38,891 nucleotides of DNA from an uncultured Clostridia bacterium (GCA_934500875.1 CAKSTL010000016.1:1-38891), one strand, 5' to 3'; shown: positions 24,317-33,460, numbered from the stretch's first letter. Made by a program: numbers and translations. The notes: generated from the letters alone by a model not told the origin.

Positions 24317-24346
24317 ATGCGTCTGCTTCGGTAGGCGCATTTTTTG
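24317..24346 (+). terminator. Intrinsic terminator after the structured element
   Basis: ATGCGTCT / AGGCGCAT (one G-U) with an 8-nt loop, followed by T5-G-T3. It lies between the structured element and the secreted stalk-domain gene, so it either ends a small RNA or works as an attenuator for that gene. Confidence 0.8.
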
Positions 24347-24433
24347 TTTACAATTAAATTTTTAAGGAGGGCAGAGGTTTGGCGGTTTGGTAAATATAAA
24401 GGCGCAGAAAAAATTGAAAGGAATTTAAGTATT

Positions 24434-25396
24434 ATGAAAAAAATTATTTCTTTGTTAATCGCAGCCTTTTCGGTTTGCTGTATGGCGGTATCGGCATCTG
24501 CGGCAGACGAAAAAATCAATGTTTATCTCGACGGCTTTTACGGAGCAGACGGCCAGAAAATAAGCTTTGACGTACCGCCCCAAACAATAAACAACCGAAC
24601 AATGGTGCCTATCCGTGCAATTTTTGAGGCAATGGGCGCAGTTGTGGATTGGGATGATGCAACGCAGACCGCAACGTGTGTAAAAGATGAAACAACCGTA
24701 AAAATGACCCTCAACAGCACAACGGAATACATAAACGGCACACCTAACGAAATGGACGTTTCGCCCGTTGTAATCGACGGCAGAACGCTTGCGCCTGCAA
24801 GGTATGTTGCCGAGGCATTCGGATATCACGTAAGCTGGGATGAAATGACGCAGACGGTGCTGATAAGCAAGGACGAAAAGTACAGCATTTCAGACATTGT
24901 GGACGGAACGAGAAAACACCCGTACAGACTTGGTGATAAAGTTAGGGTGAATGTTATGAAAATGTTCGGAACAGAGCCGTCTGCAACTTTTGATATTACA
25001 TTAAAATCTCTTTTAAGCCCCGATGAAATGGAGAAAAAGATTAACACGTCAAAATACTATACTTACAGCGATGACGAATGGTATTTGAATTGTGATGTTA
25101 CGCTTGATTACTATGAAAACGACTCGGCATATAACTTTGGAACATTCATTGCGCTTGAACAAAGTTTTGTTACAAGTAAAGGGACGACGCAAAAAAGCTA
25201 CGGTTCCTGGTACAGAAACCCGAGCGAATACACAAGACTGGAACTGTTTGAAGGCGATTCGGGCGAATGTTACATTCCTATTGAAACAGGTGAGCTTACA
25301 GACGGCGAAACCGTAGATTATTTTACAATTACGACCTATGTCGGAAATGACGCTTATTCTAACGACAAAAAAACAATCTGGTTTTCGCTTAAATAG
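24434..25396 (+). CDS. Secreted protein with copper-amine-oxidase-like N-terminal (stalk) domain
   Basis: A 320-residue exported protein. The signal peptide MKKIISLLIAAFSVCCMAVS...A ends near residue 24. The mature N-terminal part (about 27-150) is a classic stalk domain with the doubled motif 'NNRTMVPIRAIFEAMGAVVDWDDATQT' and 'DGRTLAPARYVAEAFGYHVSWDEMTQTVLI'. This domain is common on clostridial surface proteins and does not itself imply amine oxidase activity. The C-terminal half (about 160-320) is beta rich and unrecognised. The ATG at 24434 has AAAGGAA upstream. It stands alone between two terminators. Confidence 0.88.
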   Translation: MKKIISLLIAAFSVCCMAVSASAADEKINVYLDGFYGADGQKISFDVPPQTINNRTMVPIRAIFEAMGAVVDWDDATQTATCVKDETTVKMTLNSTTEYINGTPNEMDVSPVVIDGRTLAPARYVAEAFGYHVSWDEMTQTVLISKDEKYSISDIVDGTRKHPYRLGDKVRVNVMKMFGTEPSATFDITLKSLLSPDEMEKKINTSKYYTYSDDEWYLNCDVTLDYYENDSAYNFGTFIALEQSFVTSKGTTQKSYGSWYRNPSEYTRLELFEGDSGECYIPIETGELTDGETVDYFTITTYVGNDAYSNDKKTIWFSLK

Positions 25397-25416
25397 TCCG
25401 AAACGGTAATTTTCTC

Positions 25417-25465
25417 AAAAACAGCCCCAACCCCGCAAAATGTGCGGATTGAGGCTGTTTTGTTT
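25417..25465 (+). terminator. Terminator between convergent genes
   Basis: AAAACAGCC...CCGCA / TGCGG...GGCTGTTTT forms a long, slightly mismatched stem with T-rich flanks on both strands. It serves the stalk-domain gene (plus) and possibly lctD (minus). Confidence 0.8.
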
Positions 25466-25500
25466 TATAAGGAAAGTTTGAGTACAAAAAAATTTCGGTT

Positions 25501-26892
25501 TTAAAAAATTTTGTCGGGATTTAAAATATTTTTCGGGTCAAAAACCTTTTTAATGCCCCTCATAAGCTCAATCGAAGTTTCGTCAAGCGATTTTGCAAGA
25601 TAAGCCTTTTTTGCATATCCTATGCCGTGCTCGCCCGACACCTCGCCCTTAAGCTCTCTCGCCTTTTTATACATTTCGTCCATGGCAAAATCAAGCTTTT
25701 CAAGCCACTCCTTTTCGCCCAGAGCGTCTTTCAAAACGTAAATATGAAGGTTTCCGTCGCCTGCGTGACCGAAGCATTTTATTCTTGCGCCTGCCTCTTT
25801 TTGCAGTGCATGCGAAAATTCAACCATTTCGTTAACCGAATTTCTCGGCACAACCACGTCAACCTCGTCCATATCGGTGGTGGAGTTTTTGATAGCCTCC
25901 AAAAATGCTCCCCTCGCCTTCCATATCGTTTCGTCACGCTCCTCGGTGTCCGAAATAAATATGTCTGCGGCGCCGTTTTCAAGGCAGATTTTAGCGGTGT
26001 CGTCATAGTAATTTTCAATCTCTTCCTTGCTGCTTCCGTCAAATTTCAAAAGAAGATAAGCGTCGGAAGACGAATCGGGAAATTTGCTTCCCAGATAGCT
26101 TTCGGCGTCCTCGATAACCTCTTTCTGCATAAATTCAACCGCTGTTGGAATACACTTTGCCTTTATAATCTTGGGAACAGTGTTTATAGCCTGCGAAATG
26201 TTTTCAAACGGAATAAGCAAACTTACCGTTTTTTTCGGCAGCGGCAAAAGCTTAAGGGTTGCCTTTGTGATAATTCCGAGCGTGCCTTCGCTGCCCACAA
26301 TAAGGTCTTTAAGGTCGTAGCCCGAGCTGTTTTTAACGATTTTTCCGCCGAAGTTAACAATTTTTCCGTTTGGCAAAACAACCTCAAGATGGCGCACATA
26401 ATCTCTTGTAACGCCGTATTTAACCGCACGCATACCGCCTGCGTTGGTGCTTATGTTTCCGCCGATTGTTGCGGTTTTTTCGCCCGGGTCGGGAGGATAG
26501 AAAAATTCTCTTTCCTCAACGTATTTTGCAAGTTCCATCAAAAGAACGCCCGGCTCAACCGTGATTGTAAGGTTTTCTTCGTCAAGCTCAAGAATGTTGT
26601 TCATCTGCGACAAATCAAGAACAATTCCGCCCCTTACAGGCACGCACGCACCCACAAGACCCGTTCCGCTGCCCCTTACCGTAAGGGGGATTTCGTTTTC
26701 GTAAGCATAGCGCGCGATTTTTGAAACCTCCTCGGTGCAAAGCGCTTTCACCACAATGTCGGGCGCAGAACGGGCGTTTCCCAGCTCGTCGTGCGCATAT
26801 TCCTCGTTTATGTTTTCCTTATACAAAACCCTCTCGCCATCGTGAATGATTTTTTCTATGTCAAGATAATTTTTTTCGTTAAATTCCGCCAC
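25501..26892 (-). CDS. lctD: FAD-linked lactate dehydrogenase subunit (GlcD/LctD type)
   Basis: A 463-residue FAD-binding oxidoreductase of the GlcD/DLD group. The FAD-binding part (about 40-220) has 'VRGSGTGLVGACVPVRGGIVLDLSQMN' and 'PDPGEKTATIGGNISTNAGG', and the C-terminal cap ends in 'GEVSGEHGIGYAKK' and 'FDPKNILNPDKIF'. It oxidises lactate (or glycolate) and passes electrons to the Etf partner. It starts at GTG 26892, one base after the etfA stop, with GAGGAGG upstream; the longer frame would run backwards into etfA. Together with the two upstream etf genes it has the layout of LctBCD of Acetobacterium woodii. Confidence 0.93.
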   Translation of the reverse strand: MAEFNEKNYLDIEKIIHDGERVLYKENINEEYAHDELGNARSAPDIVVKALCTEEVSKIARYAYENEIPLTVRGSGTGLVGACVPVRGGIVLDLSQMNNILELDEENLTITVEPGVLLMELAKYVEEREFFYPPDPGEKTATIGGNISTNAGGMRAVKYGVTRDYVRHLEVVLPNGKIVNFGGKIVKNSSGYDLKDLIVGSEGTLGIITKATLKLLPLPKKTVSLLIPFENISQAINTVPKIIKAKCIPTAVEFMQKEVIEDAESYLGSKFPDSSSDAYLLLKFDGSSKEEIENYYDDTAKICLENGAADIFISDTEERDETIWKARGAFLEAIKNSTTDMDEVDVVVPRNSVNEMVEFSHALQKEAGARIKCFGHAGDGNLHIYVLKDALGEKEWLEKLDFAMDEMYKKARELKGEVSGEHGIGYAKKAYLAKSLDETSIELMRGIKKVFDPKNILNPDKIF

Positions 26893-26893
26893 T

Positions 26894-28081
26894 TTATCTG
26901 CCCTCCTCAATGCGTTTAATAAGTTTCGGCACAATTTCGTAAATATCGCCCGCAATGCCGTAGTTTGCGGTTTTGAATATGGGCGCTTTTTCGTCCTTGT
27001 TGATTGCAAAAATGTATTCCGAATTGTTCATTCCTGCGGTAAACTGCACCGCACCCGAAATTCCGCACGCAATTATAAGACGGGGACGGACAGTTCTTCC
27101 GCTCAGCCCTATCTGACGCTTTGCGTCCATCCAGCCCGCTTCAACAAGCGGTCTTGTGCAGGCAATTTCACCGCCGAGAAGGCCGGCGAGCTTTTCAAAA
27201 ATTTTAATGTCGTCCTTCGATTTCACACCTCTGCCCACAGCCACAATAACGTCTGCGCTTTCAATGGTTTTAACCTTTTCTTTCGGAATGATTTCAAGAA
27301 TTTTTGTTGTCGTTTCAAGCTTTTTTGCGTCAATTTTGCAAATTATCTTCTCGCCCGAGGCATCATCCGACCTCTCGCACGGATTCATCACCTTGTAGCG
27401 CACCGTTGCAAGCTGAGGACGGTTGTTCGGCGTTACAATCTGCGCCATAATGTTTCCTCCGAACGCCGGTCTTATTTGAATAAGGTCGGTGTCGTTGTTT
27501 ATGTCAAGAATTGTGCAGTCCGCCGTAAGACCGGTTTTAAACCGTGCCGCAACCCTCGGCGCAAGTTCTCTGCCCGTTTCGGTTGCGCCCACCAAAATTG
27601 CGCAGGGCTTTACGTTGTTTATAAAATCCTCAAAAACCGCCGTATACGTTTCGGGTATGTAATGCTCAAGGCTTTTTTCGTCGTACACAAAAACCTTGTC
27701 GGCGCCGTAGTGCAAAAGCTCATCCGCCGCACTCTCGATTCCGCTGCCCATAAACACGCAGTAAACCTTGTGACCTATCTTGTCCGCAAGCTCACGTGCC
27801 TTTCCCAAAAGCTCAAGCGTAACCGGGTGAATGTTTCCGCCTTCGTGGTCAGCATAAACCGCAATGCCGCTCCATTTTGACTTATCAACAACTTCTTTTT
27901 GCGCATCTTCAACAACCGAGGCGCCGCCAAGACCTCTTTTAACGCAGATTTTGCACATCTTGCAGCCTGCGTCCGCCGAGATTTCGCCGCTTGCCTCAAC
28001 CTTCAGCGCACCGAACGGACAAAGCCTTACAAAAGCCTCAACGTCGGTGATTTTATCTTTATGAAAAACAAGTTTTGCCAT
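26894..28081 (-). CDS. lctC: Electron transfer flavoprotein alpha subunit with ferredoxin-like N terminus
   Basis: A 395-residue EtfA. An N-terminal extension (about 1-50) carries Cys21, Cys40, Cys43 and Cys46 ('LCPFGAL', 'CKMCKIC'), enough for one [4Fe-4S] cluster. The EtfA domains follow, ending in the FAD-binding 'RQIGLSGRTVRPRLIIACGISGAVQFTAGM...NYGIAGDIYEIVPKL'. This cluster-bearing form is typical of the Etf that partners bifurcating lactate dehydrogenase (LctC). Its FADs would link NAD, ferredoxin and lactate/pyruvate. It lies 12 bp after etfB. Confidence 0.94.
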   Translation of the reverse strand: MAKLVFHKDKITDVEAFVRLCPFGALKVEASGEISADAGCKMCKICVKRGLGGASVVEDAQKEVVDKSKWSGIAVYADHEGGNIHPVTLELLGKARELADKIGHKVYCVFMGSGIESAADELLHYGADKVFVYDEKSLEHYIPETYTAVFEDFINNVKPCAILVGATETGRELAPRVAARFKTGLTADCTILDINNDTDLIQIRPAFGGNIMAQIVTPNNRPQLATVRYKVMNPCERSDDASGEKIICKIDAKKLETTTKILEIIPKEKVKTIESADVIVAVGRGVKSKDDIKIFEKLAGLLGGEIACTRPLVEAGWMDAKRQIGLSGRTVRPRLIIACGISGAVQFTAGMNNSEYIFAINKDEKAPIFKTANYGIAGDIYEIVPKLIKRIEEGR

Positions 28082-28093
28082 ATTTTTATCTCC

Positions 28094-28882
28094 TTATATG
28101 AACTTTAACTCAGAAAGCTTATCCGCAATTTTTTGCGAAATTTCGTCGCCATCGCCCTGCCACATCTCTCTTTTGTCGTTTACATCCGGCGGAAAAATGC
28201 GCTGCACCTGCGTGGGCGAGCCGTTCAGACCGTAATGCATAGGGTCATCATCATCAAAATCGGCAAGAGTGAAAACGTTTATTTTTCTGTCCTTTGTAGC
28301 CTGTTTTTTAAGATACGAAGGAAGGCGGGGAATGTAAATATCCTTGTCAACGCTTATAAGGCACGGAAAAGCGAGCCTTACCGTTTCAACCGCAACGGGA
28401 AGCGACCTTTTAACCGTAATGCCGAAGCTGTCCGCATCAATCACCTCGGTAACGTTTGTGACCGACGAAAGATTTAAATATTCCGAAATTTCGGGTCCCA
28501 CCTGCGCCGTGTCGCCGTCGGTGCTCTGTTTTCCGCAGATTATTATGTCAAATTCGCCGCTCTTTTTAAGCCCCTGCGAAATGGCACGGCTTGTTGCAAG
28601 CACGTCCGCCCCGGCAAACGCCCTGTCGGTGATAAGATATCCTTCGTCCGCTCCCATTGAAAAAGCTTCGTATATTACCGCCTCCGCCTGGGGAGGGCCC
28701 ATTGTAACAACCCTCACCTCGCCGCCGCAGCGCTCTTTAAGGCGCAGAGCGGTTTCAATTGCGTATAAATCGTAAGGGTTCATTTTAGATTCAACGCCGT
28801 TTCGTTTAAGCACGCCCGTAACAGGGTCAACCTCAACCTTGTTTGTGCCGGGCACTTGTTTTATGCACACCGCAATTTTCAT
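28094..28882 (-). CDS. lctB: Electron transfer flavoprotein beta subunit
   Basis: A 262-residue EtfB. It starts 'MKIAVCIKQVPGTNKVEVDP' and has the nucleotide-binding stretches 'MNPYDLYAIETALRLKE' and 'GKQSTDGDTAQVGPEISEYL'. In bifurcating Etf, this subunit holds the FAD that splits electrons between ferredoxin and the dehydrogenase. It is the first gene of the etfB-etfA-lctD operon. The promoter is about 60-100 bp upstream. Confidence 0.95.
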   Translation of the reverse strand: MKIAVCIKQVPGTNKVEVDPVTGVLKRNGVESKMNPYDLYAIETALRLKERCGGEVRVVTMGPPQAEAVIYEAFSMGADEGYLITDRAFAGADVLATSRAISQGLKKSGEFDIIICGKQSTDGDTAQVGPEISEYLNLSSVTNVTEVIDADSFGITVKRSLPVAVETVRLAFPCLISVDKDIYIPRLPSYLKKQATKDRKINVFTLADFDDDDPMHYGLNGSPTQVQRIFPPDVNDKREMWQGDGDEISQKIADKLSELKFI

Positions 28883-28946
28883 TTTTACTGTCCTTTCTTA
28901 TCTATTTTTAATGTCAGAATTTGTTCTTAGCTATATCACGAGTAAT

Positions 28947-28975
28947 ATAATAACATATTCAAATTTACATATCAA
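28947..28975 (-). promoter_or_regulatory. Promoter of etfB-etfA-lctD
   Basis: On the minus strand TTGATA (28975-28970), 17 bp, TATTAT (28952-28947). Confidence 0.65.
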
Positions 28976-28984
28976 GAATTGATA
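28970..28984. promoter_or_regulatory. Palindrome over the -35 box of the lactate dehydrogenase promoter
   Basis: TATCAA-GAA-TTGATA: 6-bp arms around 3 nt, covering the -35 hexamer. It is a plausible operator for a lactate-responsive regulator. No regulator gene lies next to the operon. Confidence 0.45.
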
Positions 28985-29059
28985 ATTTTTTGACAAGCAT
29001 TACTGCAATATTTATTTATATGTTACAAAATTTTTTGTATTTTTTGTGTAAAAATAAAT

Positions 29060-29095
29060 AAAGCCGAAATCATTCCGACTTCGGCTTTTAAAAAT
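29060..29095 (-). terminator. Intrinsic terminator after rlmD
   Basis: AAAGCCGAA / TTCGGCTTT, 9-bp stem with an 11-nt loop, T-rich on the minus-strand 3' side, starting about 20 bp after the rlmD stop. Confidence 0.85.
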
Positions 29096-29107
29096 TTTGT
29101 TAAATTT

Positions 29108-30460
29108 TTATCTTCTCTCAATCAGCGACACACATTCTGTGTGCGCCGTGTTGGGAAACATATCCACAGGAGTGAGTTTTGTCATAATGTAATTTTTGTC
29201 TTTAAAAATTTTGACATCCCTCGCAAGGGTTGCGCTGTTGCACGAAACATATACAATGCGTTTGGGATTAATTGAACAAATCATATCAATAAGCCCGTCC
29301 GAAAGCCCTTTTCTCGGAGGGTCAACCACAATGATGTCGGCTTTTTCGCCGTTCTCAATAAGCCTTTTCACCGTTTTATCGCAATCGCCCGAGTAAAAAA
29401 CGGCATTGTCAATTTTGTTATAATGTGCGTTTTTGTATGCACTTTTTACAGCGTCCTCCACAATCTCAGCGCCGATAACCTTTTTTGCGCTGTCTGCCAT
29501 AAAAAGCGAAATCGTTCCGCAGCCGCAGAAAAGGTCAAAAACCGTGTCGTTTTTTGTCGGAGCGGCATATTCAAGCGCCTTTTTGTATAAATTTTCGGTC
29601 TGCTTTGTGTTCACCTGAAAAAAGCTTTTCGATGGAATAAGATACGTCAGATGACCGATTTTCGCCTCAATTTCGTCCTTTCCGCAAAGGATGATGTTTT
29701 CGTCGCCCGTGATAACGTTTGTGTCCCTTGTGTTGACGTTCTGAATAACGCTCACCGCACCGTTTTTGCAAAGAAGTGCGCAAAGAGAATCAATATTTTT
29801 GATTTTTTTCTTTGTGTTTGCAACAATAACCACCGCCGCCGAGCCGGAAAATTCTCTTATATAAATGTTTCGCACAATTCCCTTTTTCGTCTTTTCGTCA
29901 TACGGCAAAATCCCGTTTTCTTCAAAAAACGAAACGCAGACGTTCATAAGAGCGTTGATTTTTTCGCTCTGAATAAGACAGTCTCCGACGGGAACAATAT
30001 CGTGGCTGCGTTCTTTGAAAAATCCGCACGAAAATTTGTTTTTTATAAGTGCGCACGGAAACTGCGCCTTGTTGCGGTAGCGCAAAACGCAGTCCGACGG
30101 GATAATATCCTGAAAAATATAATCACCCTCGTTAAAACCGCCCGTCTTGCGAAGATTGTTTTTCACAATTTCGCACTTGAGCTTAAGCTGAGAAGGATAG
30201 TCCATATGCATAATGCTGCATCCGCCGCATTTTTCAAAATTTTTGCACGGCGGAATTTGCCTGTTCTGCGAAGGATTTATAATTTTTTCAATCTTTGCAA
30301 AGCCGTAGTTTTTGTTGATTTTCAAAACTTTAAGCTCAAGCGTATCGCCGCAGACTCCGTTTTTCACAAAAAGCGTTATGCCGTCCTTTTTTGCAATTCC
30401 TTCTCCGCCTGCGCCGTTGTCAATAATTTCTGCGGTAAAAATATCGTTTTTCTTAAGCAT
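29108..30460 (-). CDS. rlmD: 23S rRNA (uracil-C5)-methyltransferase, RlmD/RlmCD type
   Basis: A 450-residue RNA m5U methyltransferase of the RumA/TrmA group. An N-terminal TRAM domain ('MLKKNDIFTAEIIDNGAGGEGIAKKDGI') is followed by a cysteine cluster ('CKNFEKCGGC') able to hold [4Fe-4S], the SAM site 'VFDLFCGCGTISLFMA', 'VVDPPRKGL', and the nucleophile in 'IVYVSCNSATLARD'. Firmicutes usually have a dual-specific RlmCD acting on U747 and U1939; which uridines are targeted here is not visible. The start is ATG 30460 (GGAGG upstream). The frame extends 78 bp further, into the promoter. Confidence 0.93.
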   Translation of the reverse strand: MLKKNDIFTAEIIDNGAGGEGIAKKDGITLFVKNGVCGDTLELKVLKINKNYGFAKIEKIINPSQNRQIPPCKNFEKCGGCSIMHMDYPSQLKLKCEIVKNNLRKTGGFNEGDYIFQDIIPSDCVLRYRNKAQFPCALIKNKFSCGFFKERSHDIVPVGDCLIQSEKINALMNVCVSFFEENGILPYDEKTKKGIVRNIYIREFSGSAAVVIVANTKKKIKNIDSLCALLCKNGAVSVIQNVNTRDTNVITGDENIILCGKDEIEAKIGHLTYLIPSKSFFQVNTKQTENLYKKALEYAAPTKNDTVFDLFCGCGTISLFMADSAKKVIGAEIVEDAVKSAYKNAHYNKIDNAVFYSGDCDKTVKRLIENGEKADIIVVDPPRKGLSDGLIDMICSINPKRIVYVSCNSATLARDVKIFKDKNYIMTKLTPVDMFPNTAHTECVSLIERR

Positions 30461-30509
30461 TTTTGTATGCCTCCGAATCATTTTTGATAAAAATATAATT
30501 TTACGTTTT

Positions 30510-30538
30510 ATTTTACCACACATTCTGCAAAAAAGCAA
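30510..30538 (-). promoter_or_regulatory. Sigma-A promoter of rlmD
   Basis: On the minus strand TTGCTT (30538-30533), 17 bp, TAAAAT (30515-30510). It is back to back with the secA promoter. Confidence 0.7.
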
Positions 30539-30570
30539 AAAGAAAATCGAAATCGGGCGAAAAATTTATG

Positions 30571-30599
30571 TTGCTATTTTCTGCGCCGTGTGGTATACT
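30571..30599 (+). promoter_or_regulatory. Sigma-A promoter of secA-prfB
   Basis: TTGCTA (30571-30576), 17 bp, TATACT (30594-30599), leaving a leader of about 90 nt before secA. Confidence 0.75.
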
Positions 30600-30694
30600 G
30601 TATTAGATTGGGAAAATATCGACATTTATACAAACGGAATATATACATACAAGTTTTTTGATTGTATGAGTAAAACTTAACTGGGAGTGACAAT

Positions 30695-33418
30695 ATGGCA
30701 AACATTTTTGAAAAGCTGTTCGGTACGTACAGCGACCGTGAAATTAAAAGAATAAGGCCGATTGTTGAAAAAATCAATTCGCTTGAGGACGGCATAAAAA
30801 GCCTCTCGGACGCAAGTCTTAAGGCAAAAACGGCAGAATTTAAAGAAAGGTATGCAAACGGCGAAACGCTTGACGACCTTCTTCCCGAAGCGTTTGCAGT
30901 GGTAAGAGAGGCAAGCAGGCGTGTTTTGGGTATGCGCCATTTCGACGTTCAGCTTATCGGCGGAATTGTGCTTCATCAGGGCAGAATCGCCGAAATGAAA
31001 ACCGGTGAAGGAAAAACGCTTGTCGCAACCCTTCCGTGCTATCTTAACGCACTTTCGGGAAACGGCGTCCACGTTGTAACGGTAAACGATTATCTTGCAA
31101 AGCGTGACAGTGACCAGATGGGAAAAATTTATAAATTTCTCGGGCTTACGGTGGGTCTTATAACGCACGACACCGAGGACAGGCGTGCGGCGTACAATGC
31201 GGATATCACCTACGGTACAAACAACGAATTCGGTTTTGACTATCTGCGTGACAATATGGTTATTTACAAAGAACAGCAGGTGCAGCAAAAGGGTCATAAC
31301 TTTGCGATTGTGGACGAGGTGGACTCAATTCTTATCGACGAGGCGAGAACTCCGCTTATAATTTCGGGCGCAGGAAGCGAGTCAACCCAGCTCTATCAGC
31401 TTGCCGATTCCTTTGCAAAATCGCTTAAAAGCTTTAAAATAAAGGAAGAGGATACAAAGGTTATAAACGACGATGTTGACGCAGATTACATTATAGACGA
31501 AAAAGCAAACACCGCCGCACTTACCGCAAGGGGAATCAAAAAGGCGGAGGCGGCATTTTCGGTTGAAAATTTGTCCGACCCCGAAAACATCACGCTTTCG
31601 CACCACATTAACCAGGCGATTAAGGCAAACGGCATTATGAAGCGTGACAAAGATTACGTTGTAAAAGACGGCGAGGTTATAATAGTTGACGAATTTACGG
31701 GCCGTCTTATGTTCGGCAGACGCTATAACGACGGACTTCACCAGGCTATCGAGGCAAAAGAGGGCGTAAACGTTGCAAGAGAGAGCAAAACGCTTGCGAC
31801 AATTACATTCCAGAACTTTTTCAGGCTCTATAACAAGCTTGCCGGTATGACCGGTACGGCGCAGACCGAGGAAGTGGAATTTCAGTCCATTTATAAGCTT
31901 GACGTTGTGGTTATTCCCACAAACAAGCCTATGATTAGAATTGACCACAGCGACGTTGTTTATAAAAATGTTGAAGGCAAATTCAATGCGGTTATAAACC
32001 AGATTGAAGAGTGCCACAAAAAAGGTCAGCCTGTTTTGGTCGGCACAATCACCATAGAAAATTCCGAAATTTTAAGCAAGCTTCTTAAAAGAAGGGGAAT
32101 AAAGCACGAGGTTTTGAATGCGAAATTCCACGAAAAAGAGGCGGAAATCATAGCTCAGGCAGGTAAAAAAGGCGCTGTTACCATTGCCACAAATATGGCG
32201 GGACGAGGAACCGATATTATGCTCGGCGGAAACGCGGAATTTATGGCGAAAGAAAAAATGCGCAAAATGGGTATGAGCGACGAGCTTATTTTGGAAAGCA
32301 CGGGCTTTTCCGAAACGGACGACGAAGAAATTTTAGAGGCGAGAGAAACGTTTGCAAAGCTCAACAGCGAATTTAAAGAGCAGATTAAAGAAGAAAGAGA
32401 AGAAGTTATAAAGGCGGGCGGACTTTTCATTCTCGGCACGGAGCGGCACGAGTCAAGACGTATTGACAACCAGCTAAGAGGACGAAGCGGACGTCAGGGC
32501 GATATCGGCGAATCGAGATTTTATATTTCGCTTCAGGACGAGCTTATGCGCCTTTTCGGCTCGGAAAGAATAGAAAATATGGTCAATGCGCTCGGTCTTA
32601 AGGACGACGAGCCGATTGAGCACAGAATGTTGTCCAACGCCATCGAAAATGCCCAGAAGAGGGTTGAAGGCAGAAACTTTGAAATAAGAAAGCACGTTTT
32701 GCAGTACGACGACGTTATGAACGTTCAGCGAAACGTTATATATTCTCAGCGCCAAAAGGTGCTTGACGGCGAAAATCTTAAAGATTCCATTATAAAAATG
32801 ATGGAAGATTTTGTAAACAATACCGTTGCCTCCTATACCACCGCCGACTATGTTGACGACTGGAATTTAAAGGGGCTTACAGAGTACTGCGAAAATATTT
32901 TCCTTCCCGAGGGCGCTCTTTCGTATACCAAAGAGGATTTGGAGGATTTGACGAAAGAAAAAATCACAAACGACCTTATGGATATTGCTCTTAAGCGTTA
33001 TGCCGAAAAGGAAGAGGAGTTCGGCGCAGACAAGTTCAGAGAAGTTGAGCGTGTTGTGCTTTTGCAGGTTGTGGACAGCAAATGGATGGAGCATATCGAC
33101 AATATGGACCAGCTCCGTCAGGGTATAGGTCTTAGGGCATACGGCAACCGTGACCCGGTTATCGAGTACAAAGAAGAAGGCTACAATATGTACGAAGAAA
33201 TGCTCGGCAATATCGGTGAGGATGTTATAAAACTTCTGTTTGCGGTGCGTCTTAAAACCAATATCGAAAGAAAGCAGGTTTCAAAACCCACCTCCACAAA
33301 CGAGGGCGGCGATACGGTGAAAAAGCCTGTAGTAAAAGAAAAAAAGATTGGCAGAAACGATTTGTGTCCGTGCGGCAGCGGCAAAAAATATAAAAAGTGC
33401 TGCGGCGCAAACAAGTAA
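30695..33418 (+). CDS. secA: SecA, protein translocase ATPase
   Basis: A 907-residue SecA. Walker A is in 'MKTGEGKT' (101-108), with the DEAD-type 'VDEVDSILIDEARTPLIISG', 'FTGRLMFGRRYNDGLHQAIEAKEGV', 'IATNMAGRGTDIMLGGNA' and 'HESRRIDNQLRGRSGRQGD'. The C terminus ends in a SEC-C zinc motif ('CPCGSGKKYKKCC') that binds SecB-like chaperones or ribosomes. It drives preproteins through SecYEG. GGGAGTG lies before the ATG. prfB follows after 42 bp, the usual Firmicutes order. Confidence 0.99.
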   Translation: MANIFEKLFGTYSDREIKRIRPIVEKINSLEDGIKSLSDASLKAKTAEFKERYANGETLDDLLPEAFAVVREASRRVLGMRHFDVQLIGGIVLHQGRIAEMKTGEGKTLVATLPCYLNALSGNGVHVVTVNDYLAKRDSDQMGKIYKFLGLTVGLITHDTEDRRAAYNADITYGTNNEFGFDYLRDNMVIYKEQQVQQKGHNFAIVDEVDSILIDEARTPLIISGAGSESTQLYQLADSFAKSLKSFKIKEEDTKVINDDVDADYIIDEKANTAALTARGIKKAEAAFSVENLSDPENITLSHHINQAIKANGIMKRDKDYVVKDGEVIIVDEFTGRLMFGRRYNDGLHQAIEAKEGVNVARESKTLATITFQNFFRLYNKLAGMTGTAQTEEVEFQSIYKLDVVVIPTNKPMIRIDHSDVVYKNVEGKFNAVINQIEECHKKGQPVLVGTITIENSEILSKLLKRRGIKHEVLNAKFHEKEAEIIAQAGKKGAVTIATNMAGRGTDIMLGGNAEFMAKEKMRKMGMSDELILESTGFSETDDEEILEARETFAKLNSEFKEQIKEEREEVIKAGGLFILGTERHESRRIDNQLRGRSGRQGDIGESRFYISLQDELMRLFGSERIENMVNALGLKDDEPIEHRMLSNAIENAQKRVEGRNFEIRKHVLQYDDVMNVQRNVIYSQRQKVLDGENLKDSIIKMMEDFVNNTVASYTTADYVDDWNLKGLTEYCENIFLPEGALSYTKEDLEDLTKEKITNDLMDIALKRYAEKEEEFGADKFREVERVVLLQVVDSKWMEHIDNMDQLRQGIGLRAYGNRDPVIEYKEEGYNMYEEMLGNIGEDVIKLLFAVRLKTNIERKQVSKPTSTNEGGDTVKKPVVKEKKIGRNDLCPCGSGKKYKKCCGANK

Positions 33419-33460
33419 TTTTGGCAAAAACTTTAAAAATATATTTTGGGAGTGAAAAAA

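Noticed and set aside
25627..26724. 365-residue open frame opposite lctD
   Set aside because: It is a shadow of the lctD coding strand: no ribosome-binding site and low-complexity, cysteine/phenylalanine/lysine-rich composition.
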